Shown piece by piece: positions 35,048-44,274 of a DNA stretch of 64,000 bases. Source of the stretch: Caenispirillum bisanense (lineage in GTDB: Bacteria > Pseudomonadota > Alphaproteobacteria > Rhodospirillales > Rhodospirillaceae); assembly GCF_900230255.1 (NCBI RefSeq), contig NZ_OCNJ01000003.1:42885-106884 (forward strand). Direction: 5' to 3'. The notes below the pieces were generated by a model that did not search any database, was not told where the DNA came from, and worked only from the letters and a program-made list of their open reading frames with translations. The translations under genes were made by a program, and so were the position numbers. Within the stretch, counting starts at the first letter, position 1, and each line of letters starts with the position of its first letter.

Positions 35048-37798
35048 ATGACCGACGACACCGCCCGCCCGGAACCCGAGGCCCTGCTGACGGAAGTCCG
35101 CAAGGAAAACCGCGGGCGCCTGAAGATCTTCCTCGGTGCCGCGCCCGGGGTCGGCAAGACCTACGCCATGCTCCAGGCCGCCCACGAGCGGCGCAAGGAA
35201 GGGACCGACGTGCTGGCGGCCGTGGTGGAAACCCACGGCCGCCAGGAGACGGAGGCCCTGCTGCGCGGCCTCGTCATCCTGCCGCGCAAGCGCATCGGCT
35301 ACCGCGGCCGGGTGTTCACCGAGATGGACCTCGACGCCCTGCTGCAGCGCCGCCCGACGCTCGCCCTGGTCGACGAGCTGGCGCACACCAACGTGCAGGG
35401 CTCGCGCCACATCAAGCGCTGGCAGGACGTGGAGGAGATCCTCGACGCCGGCATCGACGTCTACACCACCCTCAACATCCAGCACCTGGAGAGCCTGAAC
35501 GACATCGTCGAGCGCATCGCCAAGGTGCGCGTGCGCGAGACGCTGCCCGACAAGGTGCTGGAGATGGCCGACGAGATCGAGCTGGTCGACCTGCCGCCCG
35601 ACGCCCTCATCCAGCGCCTGTCGGAGGGCAAGGTCTACGTGCCCGAGCAGGCGCGGCGGGCGGTGCACCACTTCTTCTCGCGCGGCAACCTGACCGCCCT
35701 GCGCGAACTCGCCATGCGCACCGCCGCCGAGCGGGTCGACACCGAGATGCTCGCCTACATGCGGGCGCACGCGGTGCCGGGGCCCTGGCCGACGCGCGAC
35801 CGGCTCATGGTCTGCCTCGACGACGGCGCGGGCGGCCCCGCCCTCGTCCGCACCGCCCGCCGCATGGCCGAGCGCGCCCGCATCCCGTGGATCGCCGTGC
35901 ACGTGGAGACACAGGCCGACGACCGCCTGGACGAGGATGCCCGCACCCGCCTCGACGACACCCTGCGCCTCGCCCAGCGCCTGGGGGCGGAGGTGGTCAC
36001 CCTGCAGGGCGGGCCGCTGGTCGCCCGCGACCTGATCGCCTATGCCCGCAGCCGCAACGTCACCCGCATCCTGGTCGGGCGGGAGCGGCGGGCGGCCTGG
36101 CAGCGGTGGTTCGTGCGCTCGGTGCCGCACGGGCTACTGCGTCTCGGCCGCGACTTCGAGGTCACCGTCGTCGGCACCGATGCCAAGGCGGCGCCCGTCC
36201 GCGCCCTGCGGACCCAGGAGGAGAGCGACCGCCGCCGCACCTTGCGCGGCTTCGCCTGGGCGACGGCGGCGGTGGCGGTCGCCGGCGGCGTCGCCCGGCT
36301 GGTGGAGCTGGTGCTGCCGCTGCCGAACCTGTCGCTCGTGTTCCTCACGGCGGTCCTGCTCATGGCCGTGCGCTTCGGCCTGTGGCCGGCGCTCTATGCC
36401 GTCGGCCTCAGCCTCGCCGTCTACAACTACTTCTTCACCGCGCCCTACCTGACCTTCAGCGTCTATCACCAGGCCGACATCCTGACCCTGCTGTTCTTCG
36501 TGCTGGTCGCCGTCATCACGGGAAACCTGGCCGGGCGCGTGCGGGCGCAGCTCGACTCCATCCGCCAGACCGCCCGGCGGAACGCCAACCTCTACGAGTT
36601 CAGCCGCAAGGTGGCGGCCGCCGCCGGCCTGGACGACGTGCTGTGGGCGGCGGTGCATCACGTGTCGTCGACGCTGACGGCGCGGTCCCTGGTGCTCATG
36701 CCGCGCGAGCCGAAGCACCCCGACCTCGCCATCGCCGCCGGCTACCCGCCGGAAGACCGTATGTCCGACACCGACTGGGCGGCGGCCGAATGGGCGTGGA
36801 AGAACGAGCGGCCGGCCGGCTGGGGCACCGACACCCTGCCGGCCGCCGGCTACCTGTTCATGCCCCTGCGCACCGGGCGCGGCGTCATCGGGCTGCTCGG
36901 CGTCGCCTTCGACAAGCCGGGCAAGGCCCTGTCGCCGGAACAGCAGCGGCTACTGGGCGCCGTCGCCGACCAGTCGGCCGTCGCCATCGAACGCGCCCAG
37001 CTCGCCGCCGACATCGAGGACGCGCGCCTGCTGTCGGAGACGGAGACCCTGCGGTCCGCCCTGCTGTCGTCCATTTCCCACGACCTGCGCACGCCGCTCG
37101 TCTCCATCATCGGTTCGGCGACGACGCTGTCGGAGGTCGGCGACCTGGTCTCGCCCGCGGACCGCAAGGACCTGGTCGGCACCGTGCTGGAGGAGGCCAA
37201 CCGCCTCAACCGCTTCGTGCAGAACCTGCTCGACATGACGCGCCTCGGCTACGGCGCCATGCAGCCCCGGCGCGACTGGACCGACCTGCACGACGTGGTC
37301 GGCCGGGCGGTGCAGCGCCTGCGCGACGTGCTGGAGCCCTTCCGCGTCACCGTCGACGTCGCCGCCGAGACGCCGCTCCTGTGGGTCGATCCGGTGCTGA
37401 TCGAGCAGGTGCTGGTCAACGTGCTCGACAACGCCGCCAAGTATTCGCCGGCCAACGGGCTCATCGTCGTCGAGGCCGCCCCGCGCGACGGCGTGCTGGA
37501 GCTGCGGGTGGAAGACGACGGCCCCGGCATCCCGCCCGACGAGCGGGACCTGGTGTTCGACATGTTCTACCGCGTCAAGGCGCGCGACAGCCGCACCGCC
37601 GGCACCGGGCTCGGCCTGTCCATCTGCCGCGGGCTGATCGAGGCGCACGGCGGCACCATCACGGCGGAGGAAGGCCGCGGCCAGCGCGGCGCCGCCATCG
37701 TCCTGCGCCTGCCGCTCGGCGCGCCGCCGGTCCTTGACGCGAGCGACGGCGAGCCCGAGGCTGTGGCGGCGCAGGACCCAGGAGAGAGCGGACGATGA
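35048..37798 (+). CDS. kdpD: KdpD sensor histidine kinase for K+ limitation
   Basis: The 916-residue protein has the KdpD order. The N-terminal domain has Walker A GAAPGVGKTYAM and DELAHTNVQGSRHIKRWQDV. A USP-like domain lies around residues 250-370. Four close membrane helices follow (about 395-500), then a GAF-like region. The HisKA domain holds SISHDLRTPLVSIIGSATTL with H678, and the ATPase domain has NVLDNAAKYSP and GTGLGLSICRG. It senses low K+ and phosphorylates KdpE. It starts 61 bp after kdpC and overlaps kdpE (ATGA at 37795-37798). Confidence 0.96.
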   Translation: MTDDTARPEPEALLTEVRKENRGRLKIFLGAAPGVGKTYAMLQAAHERRKEGTDVLAAVVETHGRQETEALLRGLVILPRKRIGYRGRVFTEMDLDALLQRRPTLALVDELAHTNVQGSRHIKRWQDVEEILDAGIDVYTTLNIQHLESLNDIVERIAKVRVRETLPDKVLEMADEIELVDLPPDALIQRLSEGKVYVPEQARRAVHHFFSRGNLTALRELAMRTAAERVDTEMLAYMRAHAVPGPWPTRDRLMVCLDDGAGGPALVRTARRMAERARIPWIAVHVETQADDRLDEDARTRLDDTLRLAQRLGAEVVTLQGGPLVARDLIAYARSRNVTRILVGRERRAAWQRWFVRSVPHGLLRLGRDFEVTVVGTDAKAAPVRALRTQEESDRRRTLRGFAWATAAVAVAGGVARLVELVLPLPNLSLVFLTAVLLMAVRFGLWPALYAVGLSLAVYNYFFTAPYLTFSVYHQADILTLLFFVLVAVITGNLAGRVRAQLDSIRQTARRNANLYEFSRKVAAAAGLDDVLWAAVHHVSSTLTARSLVLMPREPKHPDLAIAAGYPPEDRMSDTDWAAAEWAWKNERPAGWGTDTLPAAGYLFMPLRTGRGVIGLLGVAFDKPGKALSPEQQRLLGAVADQSAVAIERAQLAADIEDARLLSETETLRSALLSSISHDLRTPLVSIIGSATTLSEVGDLVSPADRKDLVGTVLEEANRLNRFVQNLLDMTRLGYGAMQPRRDWTDLHDVVGRAVQRLRDVLEPFRVTVDVAAETPLLWVDPVLIEQVLVNVLDNAAKYSPANGLIVVEAAPRDGVLELRVEDDGPGIPPDERDLVFDMFYRVKARDSRTAGTGLGLSICRGLIEAHGGTITAEEGRGQRGAAIVLRLPLGAPPVLDASDGEPEAVAAQDPGESGR

Positions 37799-38499
37799 CG
37801 CGGGCGGAGACGGCGAAGATCCTCGTGGTGGACGACGAGGCGCAGATCCGCAAGTTCCTGCGCATCAGCCTGACCGCCCACGGCTACGAGGTCGTGGAGG
37901 CGCCGCGCGGCGAGGACGCCGTCCGCAAGGCGGCGACGGAACAGCCCGACCTCGTGGTGCTCGACCTCGGCCTGCCCGACATGGACGGCCAGAGCGTGAT
38001 CCGCGCCGTGCGCGAATGGAGCGAGGTGCCGATCCTGGTCCTGTCGGTGCGGGCCGGCGAGATGGACAAGGTGGAAGCGCTGGAAAGCGGCGCCAACGAC
38101 TACGTCACCAAGCCCTTCGGCGTCGCCGAACTGATCGCCCGGGTGCGCGTGCTGCTGCGGACGCGCCCGGCGGCGGCGGGCCCGGCCGACGCCACCGCCT
38201 TCGAGAGCGGCCCGCTGCGCATCGACTTCCCCGGCCGCCGCGTGTGGGCCGACGGGGTGGAGGTCAAGCTGACCCGCAAGGAGTTCGACCTCCTGCGCCT
38301 GCTCGCCCGCAACGCCGGCAAAGTGCTGACCCACGACCTGCTCCTGCGCGAGGTGTGGGGCCAGGCCTATGTGAAGGAGACCCAGTACCTCCGCGTCCAC
38401 ATCGGCCACCTGCGCCAGAAACTGGGCGACGACCCCAACGCCCCCCGCTTCGTGTGGACGGAGCCAGGGGTCGGATATCGGCTGATCGTCCAGGGCTGA
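37795..38499 (+). CDS. kdpE: KdpE response regulator
   Basis: The 234-residue OmpR-family regulator has a receiver domain with phospho-acceptor D57 (VVLDLGLPDMDG) and conserved lysine in YVTKPFG. A C-terminal winged helix follows, with LTRKEFDLLRLLARNAGKVL and YLRVHIGHLRQKLGDDPN. It activates kdpFABC when phosphorylated by KdpD. It ends the operon; the next gene is convergent. Confidence 0.96.
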   Translation: MTRAETAKILVVDDEAQIRKFLRISLTAHGYEVVEAPRGEDAVRKAATEQPDLVVLDLGLPDMDGQSVIRAVREWSEVPILVLSVRAGEMDKVEALESGANDYVTKPFGVAELIARVRVLLRTRPAAAGPADATAFESGPLRIDFPGRRVWADGVEVKLTRKEFDLLRLLARNAGKVLTHDLLLREVWGQAYVKETQYLRVHIGHLRQKLGDDPNAPRFVWTEPGVGYRLIVQG

Positions 38500-38571
38500 T
38501 CGCTCTCCCGGCCGCCAGGCAGGGCGCATGTGTCATCGACACCCAGTTTGAGGACGTGGCCCAGGACGGCG

Positions 38572-38600
38572 GTCACCCCCTGCACCGGGGCGATCGAAAC
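38572..38600 (+). repeat. Solitary CRISPR-repeat-like sequence
   Basis: GTCACCCCCTGCACCGGGG followed by CGATCGAAAC resembles the repeat of the array at 11-177 (starts GTCGCCCCCTGCAC, ends GGATTGAAAC). It has one substitution in the first 14 bases and a short internal deletion. It stands alone in the gap between kdpE and the convergent esterase gene. It may be a relic unit or chance; only one copy is present. Confidence 0.4.
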
Positions 38601-38654
38601 GCCGGCACGTCGGACCGTGGAGGCCGGGGCTACGAAGGTCTTGCGGCGGGCTTG

Positions 38655-39884
38655 TCAGGCCTGGGGATCGCGCCGGCCGTCGGGCTGTGGCGCCCGGCCG
38701 TGGTCGAGGAAGAAGCGGAGCATTTCGCGGCTGGCGTCGGGGCCGCGCGGGTCGGTGTAGGTGCCTGACGGGCTGCCTCCGGCCCAGGCGTGGCCGGCGC
38801 CGTGGATGGTCCAATGCTCGCACACCGTGGCTCCCGACGGGGCGGTGTGAACGACGCGGCTGTAGGCGTGGCCGCCGCTCGTCTCGCCCCGGTGCTTCGT
38901 CGCCCGCGCGCCGGCGGTGGAGGCCGTGGATTGCGCCGCGACGGCATCGCCGTTGGACGCATTGACCGTCGAATCCGTGTCGCCGTGGAAGACGATGGTC
39001 GGGATGGCGAGGATCGTCTGCGCGTCCGAGCCACCACCCTGGCGCATGGCGGCGAAGGCGGAGGGAATGTCGCGGGCGGCTCCGACCGGCAGGCCCGAAT
39101 GGACACCTGCGGCGGCGAACAGGTCGGGATAGGCCGCCGCCAGCACCGCCGCCGTCGCACCGCCCGCCGACAGGCCGGCGACGTAGACCCGGCTCGGGTC
39201 GGCCGGATGGTCGCGCAGGATCTGGCGCGTCAGGCCGGCGAGGATGGACGGCTCACCCTGCTCGCGCTGCTGGTCCTGCGGGTTGAACCAGTTCCAGCAT
39301 CGGTTGGGGTTGGCCGAGGACGGTTGTTCCGGATAGGCGACGAGGCAGCCGTGCTCCTCCGCCAGGGCGTTCATCCGGGTGCCGGCGGCGAAATCTTCGG
39401 GCGACTGGGTACAGCCGTGCAGCATGACGACCAGGGGCAGGGGCGTCGCCGGCCGGTTGGCGGGGACGTAGAGCTTGTAGCTCCGTGTTCCGGCGGCGTT
39501 GGCGTAGGTGAAGGTCTCGAACGACGCGCCCTCGGGCAGCGGCTCCGTCACCCCATGCGCCGCCTCGCCGAGGCCGCTCAGGCCGCCGCCGCCGTGAGCG
39601 CGCACTTGCGTCGCCAGGCGGCGCAGCGTCTCGCCGAGACCGGTGCCGGGAGTGCGGCCGGGGCGTCCGGCGTTCGAGGGTGCCGGCTGCGGCTGCGGCT
39701 TCGGTGTCGGCGCGTCCACCGTGACGTACTCGGCGTCGATGACGGGTGGCGACTGTGCCGTCGGCGGCGATGACGCCGGCTCGCCAGTGAGCATCCGGCG
39801 GATGAGCGAGGTCGCGTCGGCCAGCTTGCCGGCGCGGGTCAGGCGCGCGGCTTCGGCCATGCCCGTGGGCAGGGGATTGGTCAT
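38655..39884 (-). CDS. PHB-depolymerase-family esterase
   Basis: The 409-residue protein has an alpha/beta-hydrolase domain from about residue 120. It contains PLVVMLHGCTQSPEDFAAG (oxyanion loop), YVAGLSAGGATAAVLAAAYP with the nucleophile serine in GLSAG, VFHGDTDSTVNASN (acid) and TIHGAGHAWAGG (histidine). These are the marks of the polyhydroxybutyrate depolymerase/LpqC-type esterases. The first 110 residues are helical then proline-rich, and there is no signal peptide, so an intracellular or non-classical location is suggested. Upstream lies a CopG-type protein on the same strand. The start MTNPLPTGMAEAARLTRAG was chosen because the sequence upstream is not protein-like. Confidence 0.85.
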   Translation of the reverse strand: MTNPLPTGMAEAARLTRAGKLADATSLIRRMLTGEPASSPPTAQSPPVIDAEYVTVDAPTPKPQPQPAPSNAGRPGRTPGTGLGETLRRLATQVRAHGGGGLSGLGEAAHGVTEPLPEGASFETFTYANAAGTRSYKLYVPANRPATPLPLVVMLHGCTQSPEDFAAGTRMNALAEEHGCLVAYPEQPSSANPNRCWNWFNPQDQQREQGEPSILAGLTRQILRDHPADPSRVYVAGLSAGGATAAVLAAAYPDLFAAAGVHSGLPVGAARDIPSAFAAMRQGGGSDAQTILAIPTIVFHGDTDSTVNASNGDAVAAQSTASTAGARATKHRGETSGGHAYSRVVHTAPSGATVCEHWTIHGAGHAWAGGSPSGTYTDPRGPDASREMLRFFLDHGRAPQPDGRRDPQA

Positions 39885-39952
39885 CGGGGGGAGCCTTCCA
39901 GGGCTTGTGTCGGGGGCGAACGGCGCCTTCTGGGGGGCGGCGCCGGAGGAGG

Positions 39953-40387
39953 CTACGCGGTGCGGTCGGCGATCGCCGCCTTCACGGCGGGACTCGCGTG
40001 CAGTGCACCAAGTACGGAGACGGTGGCGATGGCGGCGCGGGCGAGCTCCGGCGTGACGTCGGCTGCGATGCTGCACAGGCCGAGAACCCGGATGTCCAGC
40101 ATTTGCCCGGCGTCGCGCGCCGCCTCCAGGTCGAGACGGGTGTAGTGCCGCAGGCCGAGGTCGACGCTCTTGCGGGCGACGGCCTGCCGGACCACGTCGC
40201 CATGCCGGTCGATCTGGTTGCGGATGGCGGTGCGGATGAAGTCGGTGCGGTTGGAGTAGAAGCCTTCCTGCACCAGAAGATCGACGTGCCCCAGGTCCAC
40301 GAACCCCAGATTGATCGTGATCTTCTCGCTTTCCGCCACCTTCGGCGGGGTCGTCCTGCCGTTCTTCGCCATCTTCTCGCCATCCAT
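39953..40387 (-). CDS. CopG/ribbon-helix-helix family protein
   Basis: The 144-residue product has a ribbon-helix-helix region: KITINLGFVDLGHVDLLVQE, then GFYSNRTDFIRTAIRNQID (about residues 20-60), as in CopG/MetJ-type DNA-binding proteins. The rest is helical and hydrophobic-rich (LDIRVLGLCSIAADVTPELA). It lies 68 bp upstream of the esterase gene on the same strand and probably regulates it or itself. An alternative start (MAKNG) lies five codons further in. Confidence 0.75.
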   Translation of the reverse strand: MDGEKMAKNGRTTPPKVAESEKITINLGFVDLGHVDLLVQEGFYSNRTDFIRTAIRNQIDRHGDVVRQAVARKSVDLGLRHYTRLDLEAARDAGQMLDIRVLGLCSIAADVTPELARAAIATVSVLGALHASPAVKAAIADRTA

Positions 40388-40555
40388 GAACCATCTGTCT
40401 GGATGGTGAGATGGGGCGGGTGACGGCTTCCGCAAGAGCCGGCCGGACGTCGGGAGGCGACTTGTCCCTCCCGCGGTCCATCGGCCGGCAGGGCCGGGAA
40501 CGCGACGCGCCTTCCGGTGGTGATGTTCTGAGCGATCAGGGGAGAGGCGAGATCG

Positions 40556-40891
40556 TCACCCCGGGTTGCCCGCGGGCGGCGGATCTGCCGGTCCCTCCTG
40601 CTCGAGGAGCCGCGCGAGGTCTGCCAAGGCGCGGTCGACAAGTTCCTTCCGGCGGGGGTCCGCACCGTCCAGCGTCGCGCCGTAGAGGCGGATCAGATAT
40701 TCTGCCTTCACCGCGACCTCGGCCCAGGTGGCGGACGGTTCCGTCAGCAACTGGGCCTCCAGGTCCTCCTGCCGCCGCCGCAGTGCGTCCTGATCGGCCT
40801 GGATTCTCTTCAGGGCGTGGCGGCGATGGTCGACCCCCATCTGCCCCGCGGCTGTTCGCCGGCCGTCCAGTTCGACGGGATCGTCATCCAT
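40556..40891 (-). CDS. Small helical hypothetical protein
   Basis: The 111-residue product starts MDDDPVELDGRRTAAGQMGV. It is almost wholly alpha-helical and charged, with a likely coiled coil at LKRIQADQDALRRRQEDLEA. It has no membrane segment or signal. I do not recognise the family. The upstream extension in the same frame has a non-protein-like composition, hence this start. Confidence 0.55.
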   Translation of the reverse strand: MDDDPVELDGRRTAAGQMGVDHRRHALKRIQADQDALRRRQEDLEAQLLTEPSATWAEVAVKAEYLIRLYGATLDGADPRRKELVDRALADLARLLEQEGPADPPPAGNPG

Positions 40892-41105
40892 GACAGTCTC
40901 CAGGTAGGAGGGGGCCGCATTTGCCGCTCGGGCCGCGTGCGGTGTCGACCCCGTCGGGTGCAGGGAGGAGCGTCGGCCTTCGGCGGTGCGGCCCGCGCCG
41001 CATCCCCGCCGGAAGATCTCTCGTGCGGAGGCCTTCGAGCGGTCATGATAACTGATAATCGCAGGCCGCAGAGGCGTGCGAAACCGCAAAAAGGGATGTG
41101 GACGG

Positions 41106-41285
41106 ATGGCCGCCGAACAGAATCGCAGAAGTTCCGGCACCACACAGGAAAACGAGGCCGAAATGGAGAGATACGGGATCACGAAAACGTACGTCGCCAT
41201 ATACTCTTACGGCGAATACCGCTATTCGTCCCTGCAGGACGCGGTGGCGCAAGCGAAACGCGACGAGGCCAGACGCGGGGCCTGA
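41106..41285 (+). CDS. Conserved small hypothetical protein
   Basis: The 59-residue product ends with a compact motif, MERYGITKTYVAIYSYGEYR and YSSLQDAVAQAKRDEARRGA, of a kind common in small uncharacterised alphaproteobacterial proteins. Translation may start at 41106 or at the internal Met at 41164, which opens directly on the conserved part. It lies 20 bp before the metallopeptidase gene on the same strand. Function unknown. Confidence 0.6.
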   Translation: MAAEQNRRSSGTTQENEAEMERYGITKTYVAIYSYGEYRYSSLQDAVAQAKRDEARRGA

Positions 41286-41305
41286 CACTTGATGGAACCG
41301 CACCG

Positions 41306-42379
41306 ATGAAGCTTTTCGAGTGCCAGAGCTGCGGCCAGCTGCTCTACTTCCAGAACACCCACTGCGAGGGCTGCGGCCTGACGCTGGGTTACCTGCCGGA
41401 CCGCACCCTTCTGACTGCCCTGAAGCCGCAGGGCGGTGACCGCTGGACGACGGTGGCGGCACCGCAATCCGCGGTGCGGTTCTGCGCCAACGCGCGCCAC
41501 GGCGCCTGCAACTGGCTGGTGCCGGCCGACAGCGGCGATGCCTTCTGCCGGGCGTGTCGCCTCAACCGCACCATCCCGGATCTCGACGTCGCCGACAACC
41601 TGCTGCTCTGGCAGCGGGTCGAGGCGGCCAAGCACCGCCTGGTCTACAGCCTGCTGCGCCTCGGCCTGCCGCTGGTGAGCCGGTTCGAGGACCCGGAGCA
41701 CGGGCTCGCCTTCGACTTCCTGCGCAGTCCCGAGTGGCCGCAGGCTGGTCCGACGGTGATGACCGGCCATGCCTCCGGCCTCGTCACCATCGACGTCGGC
41801 GAGGCCGATGCCGTCGAACGGGAGCGGCATCGCCGCGACATGGTGGAACCCTACCGCACGCTGCTCGGCCATTTCCGCCACGAAATTGGGCACTACTACT
41901 GGGACCGCCTGGTGCGCGGCGGCGTGTGGCACGACGCCTTCCGCGAGATGTTCGGCGACGAGCGCCAGGACTACCAGCAGGCCCTGGCGGCGCATTACGC
42001 GCAGGGGCCGCAGGCGGGATGGCAGGACACCCACGTCAGCAGCTACGCCGGCTCCCACCCGTGGGAGGACTTCGCGGAGACCTGGGCCCATTACCTTCAC
42101 ATCGTCGATACCCTGGAGACGGCCGCCTCCTTCGGGATCTCGGTCCATCCCGTCGTCGGGCGCCGGCGCACGATCGACACGGACATGGACTTCGATCCGC
42201 ACGAACAGGAGGAGTTCGACGCGCTGATCGCCGCCTGGCTGCCGATCACCTACGCGGTCAACGGCCTCAACCAGAGCATGGGCCAGCCCGACCTCTACCC
42301 CTTCGTCCTGTCGCCGACCGTCCTCGGCAAGCTACGGTTCGTTCACGGGCTGATCCACCGCGAAGGAACCGTCGGCTGA
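41306..42379 (+). CDS. Zinc-ribbon zinc metallopeptidase-like protein
   Basis: The 357-residue protein opens with zinc-ribbon cysteines (CQSCGQLLYFQNTHCEGCG, then CNW and CRAC). It has a zincin motif HEIGH in LLGHFRHEIGHYYWDRLV (about residue 190) and a later conserved segment GSHPWEDFAETWAHYLHIVD that probably supplies the third zinc ligand. This corresponds to a family of putative zinc-binding peptidases with N-terminal ribbons (Peptidase_Mx-like). The substrate is unknown, and the lack of a signal peptide points to the cytoplasm. A truncated copy of its C-terminus lies at 11221-11466. It is convergent with the DUF2254 gene, with only a 3-bp gap. Confidence 0.85.
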   Translation: MKLFECQSCGQLLYFQNTHCEGCGLTLGYLPDRTLLTALKPQGGDRWTTVAAPQSAVRFCANARHGACNWLVPADSGDAFCRACRLNRTIPDLDVADNLLLWQRVEAAKHRLVYSLLRLGLPLVSRFEDPEHGLAFDFLRSPEWPQAGPTVMTGHASGLVTIDVGEADAVERERHRRDMVEPYRTLLGHFRHEIGHYYWDRLVRGGVWHDAFREMFGDERQDYQQALAAHYAQGPQAGWQDTHVSSYAGSHPWEDFAETWAHYLHIVDTLETAASFGISVHPVVGRRRTIDTDMDFDPHEQEEFDALIAAWLPITYAVNGLNQSMGQPDLYPFVLSPTVLGKLRFVHGLIHREGTVG

Positions 42380-42382
42380 CGA

Positions 42383-43696
42383 CTATTCGGCGCCGCGCCG
42401 GTCTTCGAAGTCCAGGGCGGGGTGGCGCGCCGGTGCATGACCCGCGGTGCCGTCGGCATGCACGAGCGCTGCGGCCGCCTGTTCCACGGCGCGAAGGTCG
42501 GGCGGATGCGACATGTCGGACCGCGCCCGCGCCAGCAGATCGACCGCGGTCTCGGCGACGGCCCGGCCGAACACATGCGGCGCCGCCGCGCGGATGGCCT
42601 GCAGGGCCTCGCATACCTCCAGGCAGACTTCGACGTTGCCGGCGCCGTCGCGGACGATCGGGCGGAAGGCGACCGTCATGACGTCCTGCGGCGTGATCCG
42701 GCGCATGGAGACGCGGCTGAACGCCGCCGCAGGCCTCTGGCCCGGTTTCTCGGTCATCCACGTGTCCAGGATGCGGATCTGGGCGTGGATGACGCCGATC
42801 GCCGTCCCCGGGTCGTTGACACCGGGCGACAGCGCCCGGGAGGCGATCTCGTTCAGGACCACCAGCCCATAGAGCGGGTCGTGGTCGAAGGTCCGGTTGC
42901 GGCCGACGACGAAGGCGTCCCGGATCCGCCGCCGCGCGCCTTCGGTCACCGGCCCGGCCACCATGGCCAGCGGCTGCGCCCGGGTGGCGTAGATCCCGGG
43001 GCGGGCGACGACGTGGATCCACAGGTCGTCCTCCTCCGCGATCTTCTGAAGCTCCGCCGGTTCCAGATGCTGGACGAAGCCGACGCGGTCGGCATGAACC
43101 GCCACCGCGCCGTGCTGCGCCGCCTCGCGTTCGCAGCAGCCGAACAGGGGCGTTCTCGCGATCTCGCAGAATGCGGCGGTGGTGGCGGCTTCGACCCGTT
43201 CGATCGTTTCGCCCACCTGGCCGATGGACGAGATCTTGTTGATCCAGCGGATGAGGGCGCCGACCACGAGGGCGACGACGACGATGGTCGCGGCGAACAG
43301 GATCAGGCGCCCCGAGGCCGTGAAGAAGCCGCCCGACAGGGCGATGATCCCGACCACCGAGAACAGGAACGCGCCGACGAAGGCGGAGATGGACGCCTGC
43401 GCCGTCCTGTCCTCGGCGATCAGGCGGACGGCGCGCGGCGATGTCCCCTGCGAGGCACCGGACAGCGCGTTCACCATGGTCGCCAGGGCGAAGGTCGCGA
43501 CGGCCAGCATGCTCGACCCGATGATGGTCAGGATGTCCTCGATCGCCGATTCCGAGATGTCGATCGGCAACTCTTGCGGCAGGAGGGCGGCGGAATAGTG
43601 CGCCGTCGCGACGGTCGCGATGGCGCCCGCCGCGAACATCGTCGGCAGGAACCACATCTTGCGGATGATCTGGTTCAGCTTGAACGCCGACTTCAT
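42383..43696 (-). CDS. DUF2254 family membrane protein
   Basis: The 437-residue protein starts MKSAFKLNQIIRKMWFLPTM and has about four N-terminal membrane helices (to residue ~150). A long soluble domain follows, containing YGLVVLNEIASRALSPGVND and PGTAIGVIHAQIRIL, hallmark sequences of the DUF2254 family. Function is unknown; it may be a membrane-anchored sensor or channel-like protein. An upstream start would add a proline-rich stretch and is not favoured. A shortened relic of the C-terminal domain is found at 20757-21155. Confidence 0.85.
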   Translation of the reverse strand: MKSAFKLNQIIRKMWFLPTMFAAGAIATVATAHYSAALLPQELPIDISESAIEDILTIIGSSMLAVATFALATMVNALSGASQGTSPRAVRLIAEDRTAQASISAFVGAFLFSVVGIIALSGGFFTASGRLILFAATIVVVALVVGALIRWINKISSIGQVGETIERVEAATTAAFCEIARTPLFGCCEREAAQHGAVAVHADRVGFVQHLEPAELQKIAEEDDLWIHVVARPGIYATRAQPLAMVAGPVTEGARRRIRDAFVVGRNRTFDHDPLYGLVVLNEIASRALSPGVNDPGTAIGVIHAQIRILDTWMTEKPGQRPAAAFSRVSMRRITPQDVMTVAFRPIVRDGAGNVEVCLEVCEALQAIRAAAPHVFGRAVAETAVDLLARARSDMSHPPDLRAVEQAAAALVHADGTAGHAPARHPALDFEDRRGAE

Positions 43697-43868
43697 GTCT
43701 GGTCCATGACCGGAGGCACTCCGAAGGGGGGGGCGGACGCCGGCGCCGGGCGCCGGAGCAGGGGTCTTCACAGGAAGAACGCTCGACGGCGCCGGGCAGT
43801 CGGCCGTCACCGCCGACCGGTGGGGACGGGCGTCCGCCACCGGCCGAGGGGTGACCGTCACGGGCTGG

Positions 43869-44234
43869 TCAGTCGCGGTGTTCGGGCGGTGCGAACAGGA
43901 TCAGCTCCACCCGCTCGTCGCCCTCCACATGGCCGTCGTGGCCGGGCGGGATGTCGAAGAAGTCGCCGGGGCCGAGGCGCGTCACGGCGCCCGTGTCGGC
44001 CATGCGGACCGCGAGCGTGCCGCTGATGCAGTAACCGGTGTGGTGCATCGGGCAGGCGTCCGGCGAGCCGAGCAGCGGCTTCTCGTCGGCCTCCCAGGTC
44101 CAGCCCGGCTCGAAGACGGCGCGCATGCCGGCGCTACCGTCCGCCATCGTCACGATGGAAATGCCGCCATGCTCCTTCATATCGAGGAGCTGGTCGGGGT
44201 CTTCGAAGCGCCGCGTTTCGATCACGTCGGTCAT
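43869..44234 (-). CDS. Cupin-domain protein
   Basis: The 121-residue product starts MTDVIETRRFEDPDQLLDMK and forms a single cupin barrel. Motif one is around PDACPMHHTGYCISGTLAVR and motif two around LGPGDFFDIPPGHDGHVEGD, with metal-binding histidines in both. A start five codons earlier is possible. It lies 40 bp after the FAD-linked oxidase gene on the same strand and may act with it. Substrate unknown. Confidence 0.82.
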   Translation of the reverse strand: MTDVIETRRFEDPDQLLDMKEHGGISIVTMADGSAGMRAVFEPGWTWEADEKPLLGSPDACPMHHTGYCISGTLAVRMADTGAVTRLGPGDFFDIPPGHDGHVEGDERVELILFAPPEHRD

Positions 44235-44274
44235 GGGGGGATGCTCCATCTTGCGGGACTGGGCTGCGGTGCGG

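Noticed and set aside
38655-40481. One 608-residue protein joining the esterase with the CopG region
   Set aside because: The upstream part of that frame is non-protein-like and overlaps the better-supported CopG frame; the esterase has its own start at 39884.
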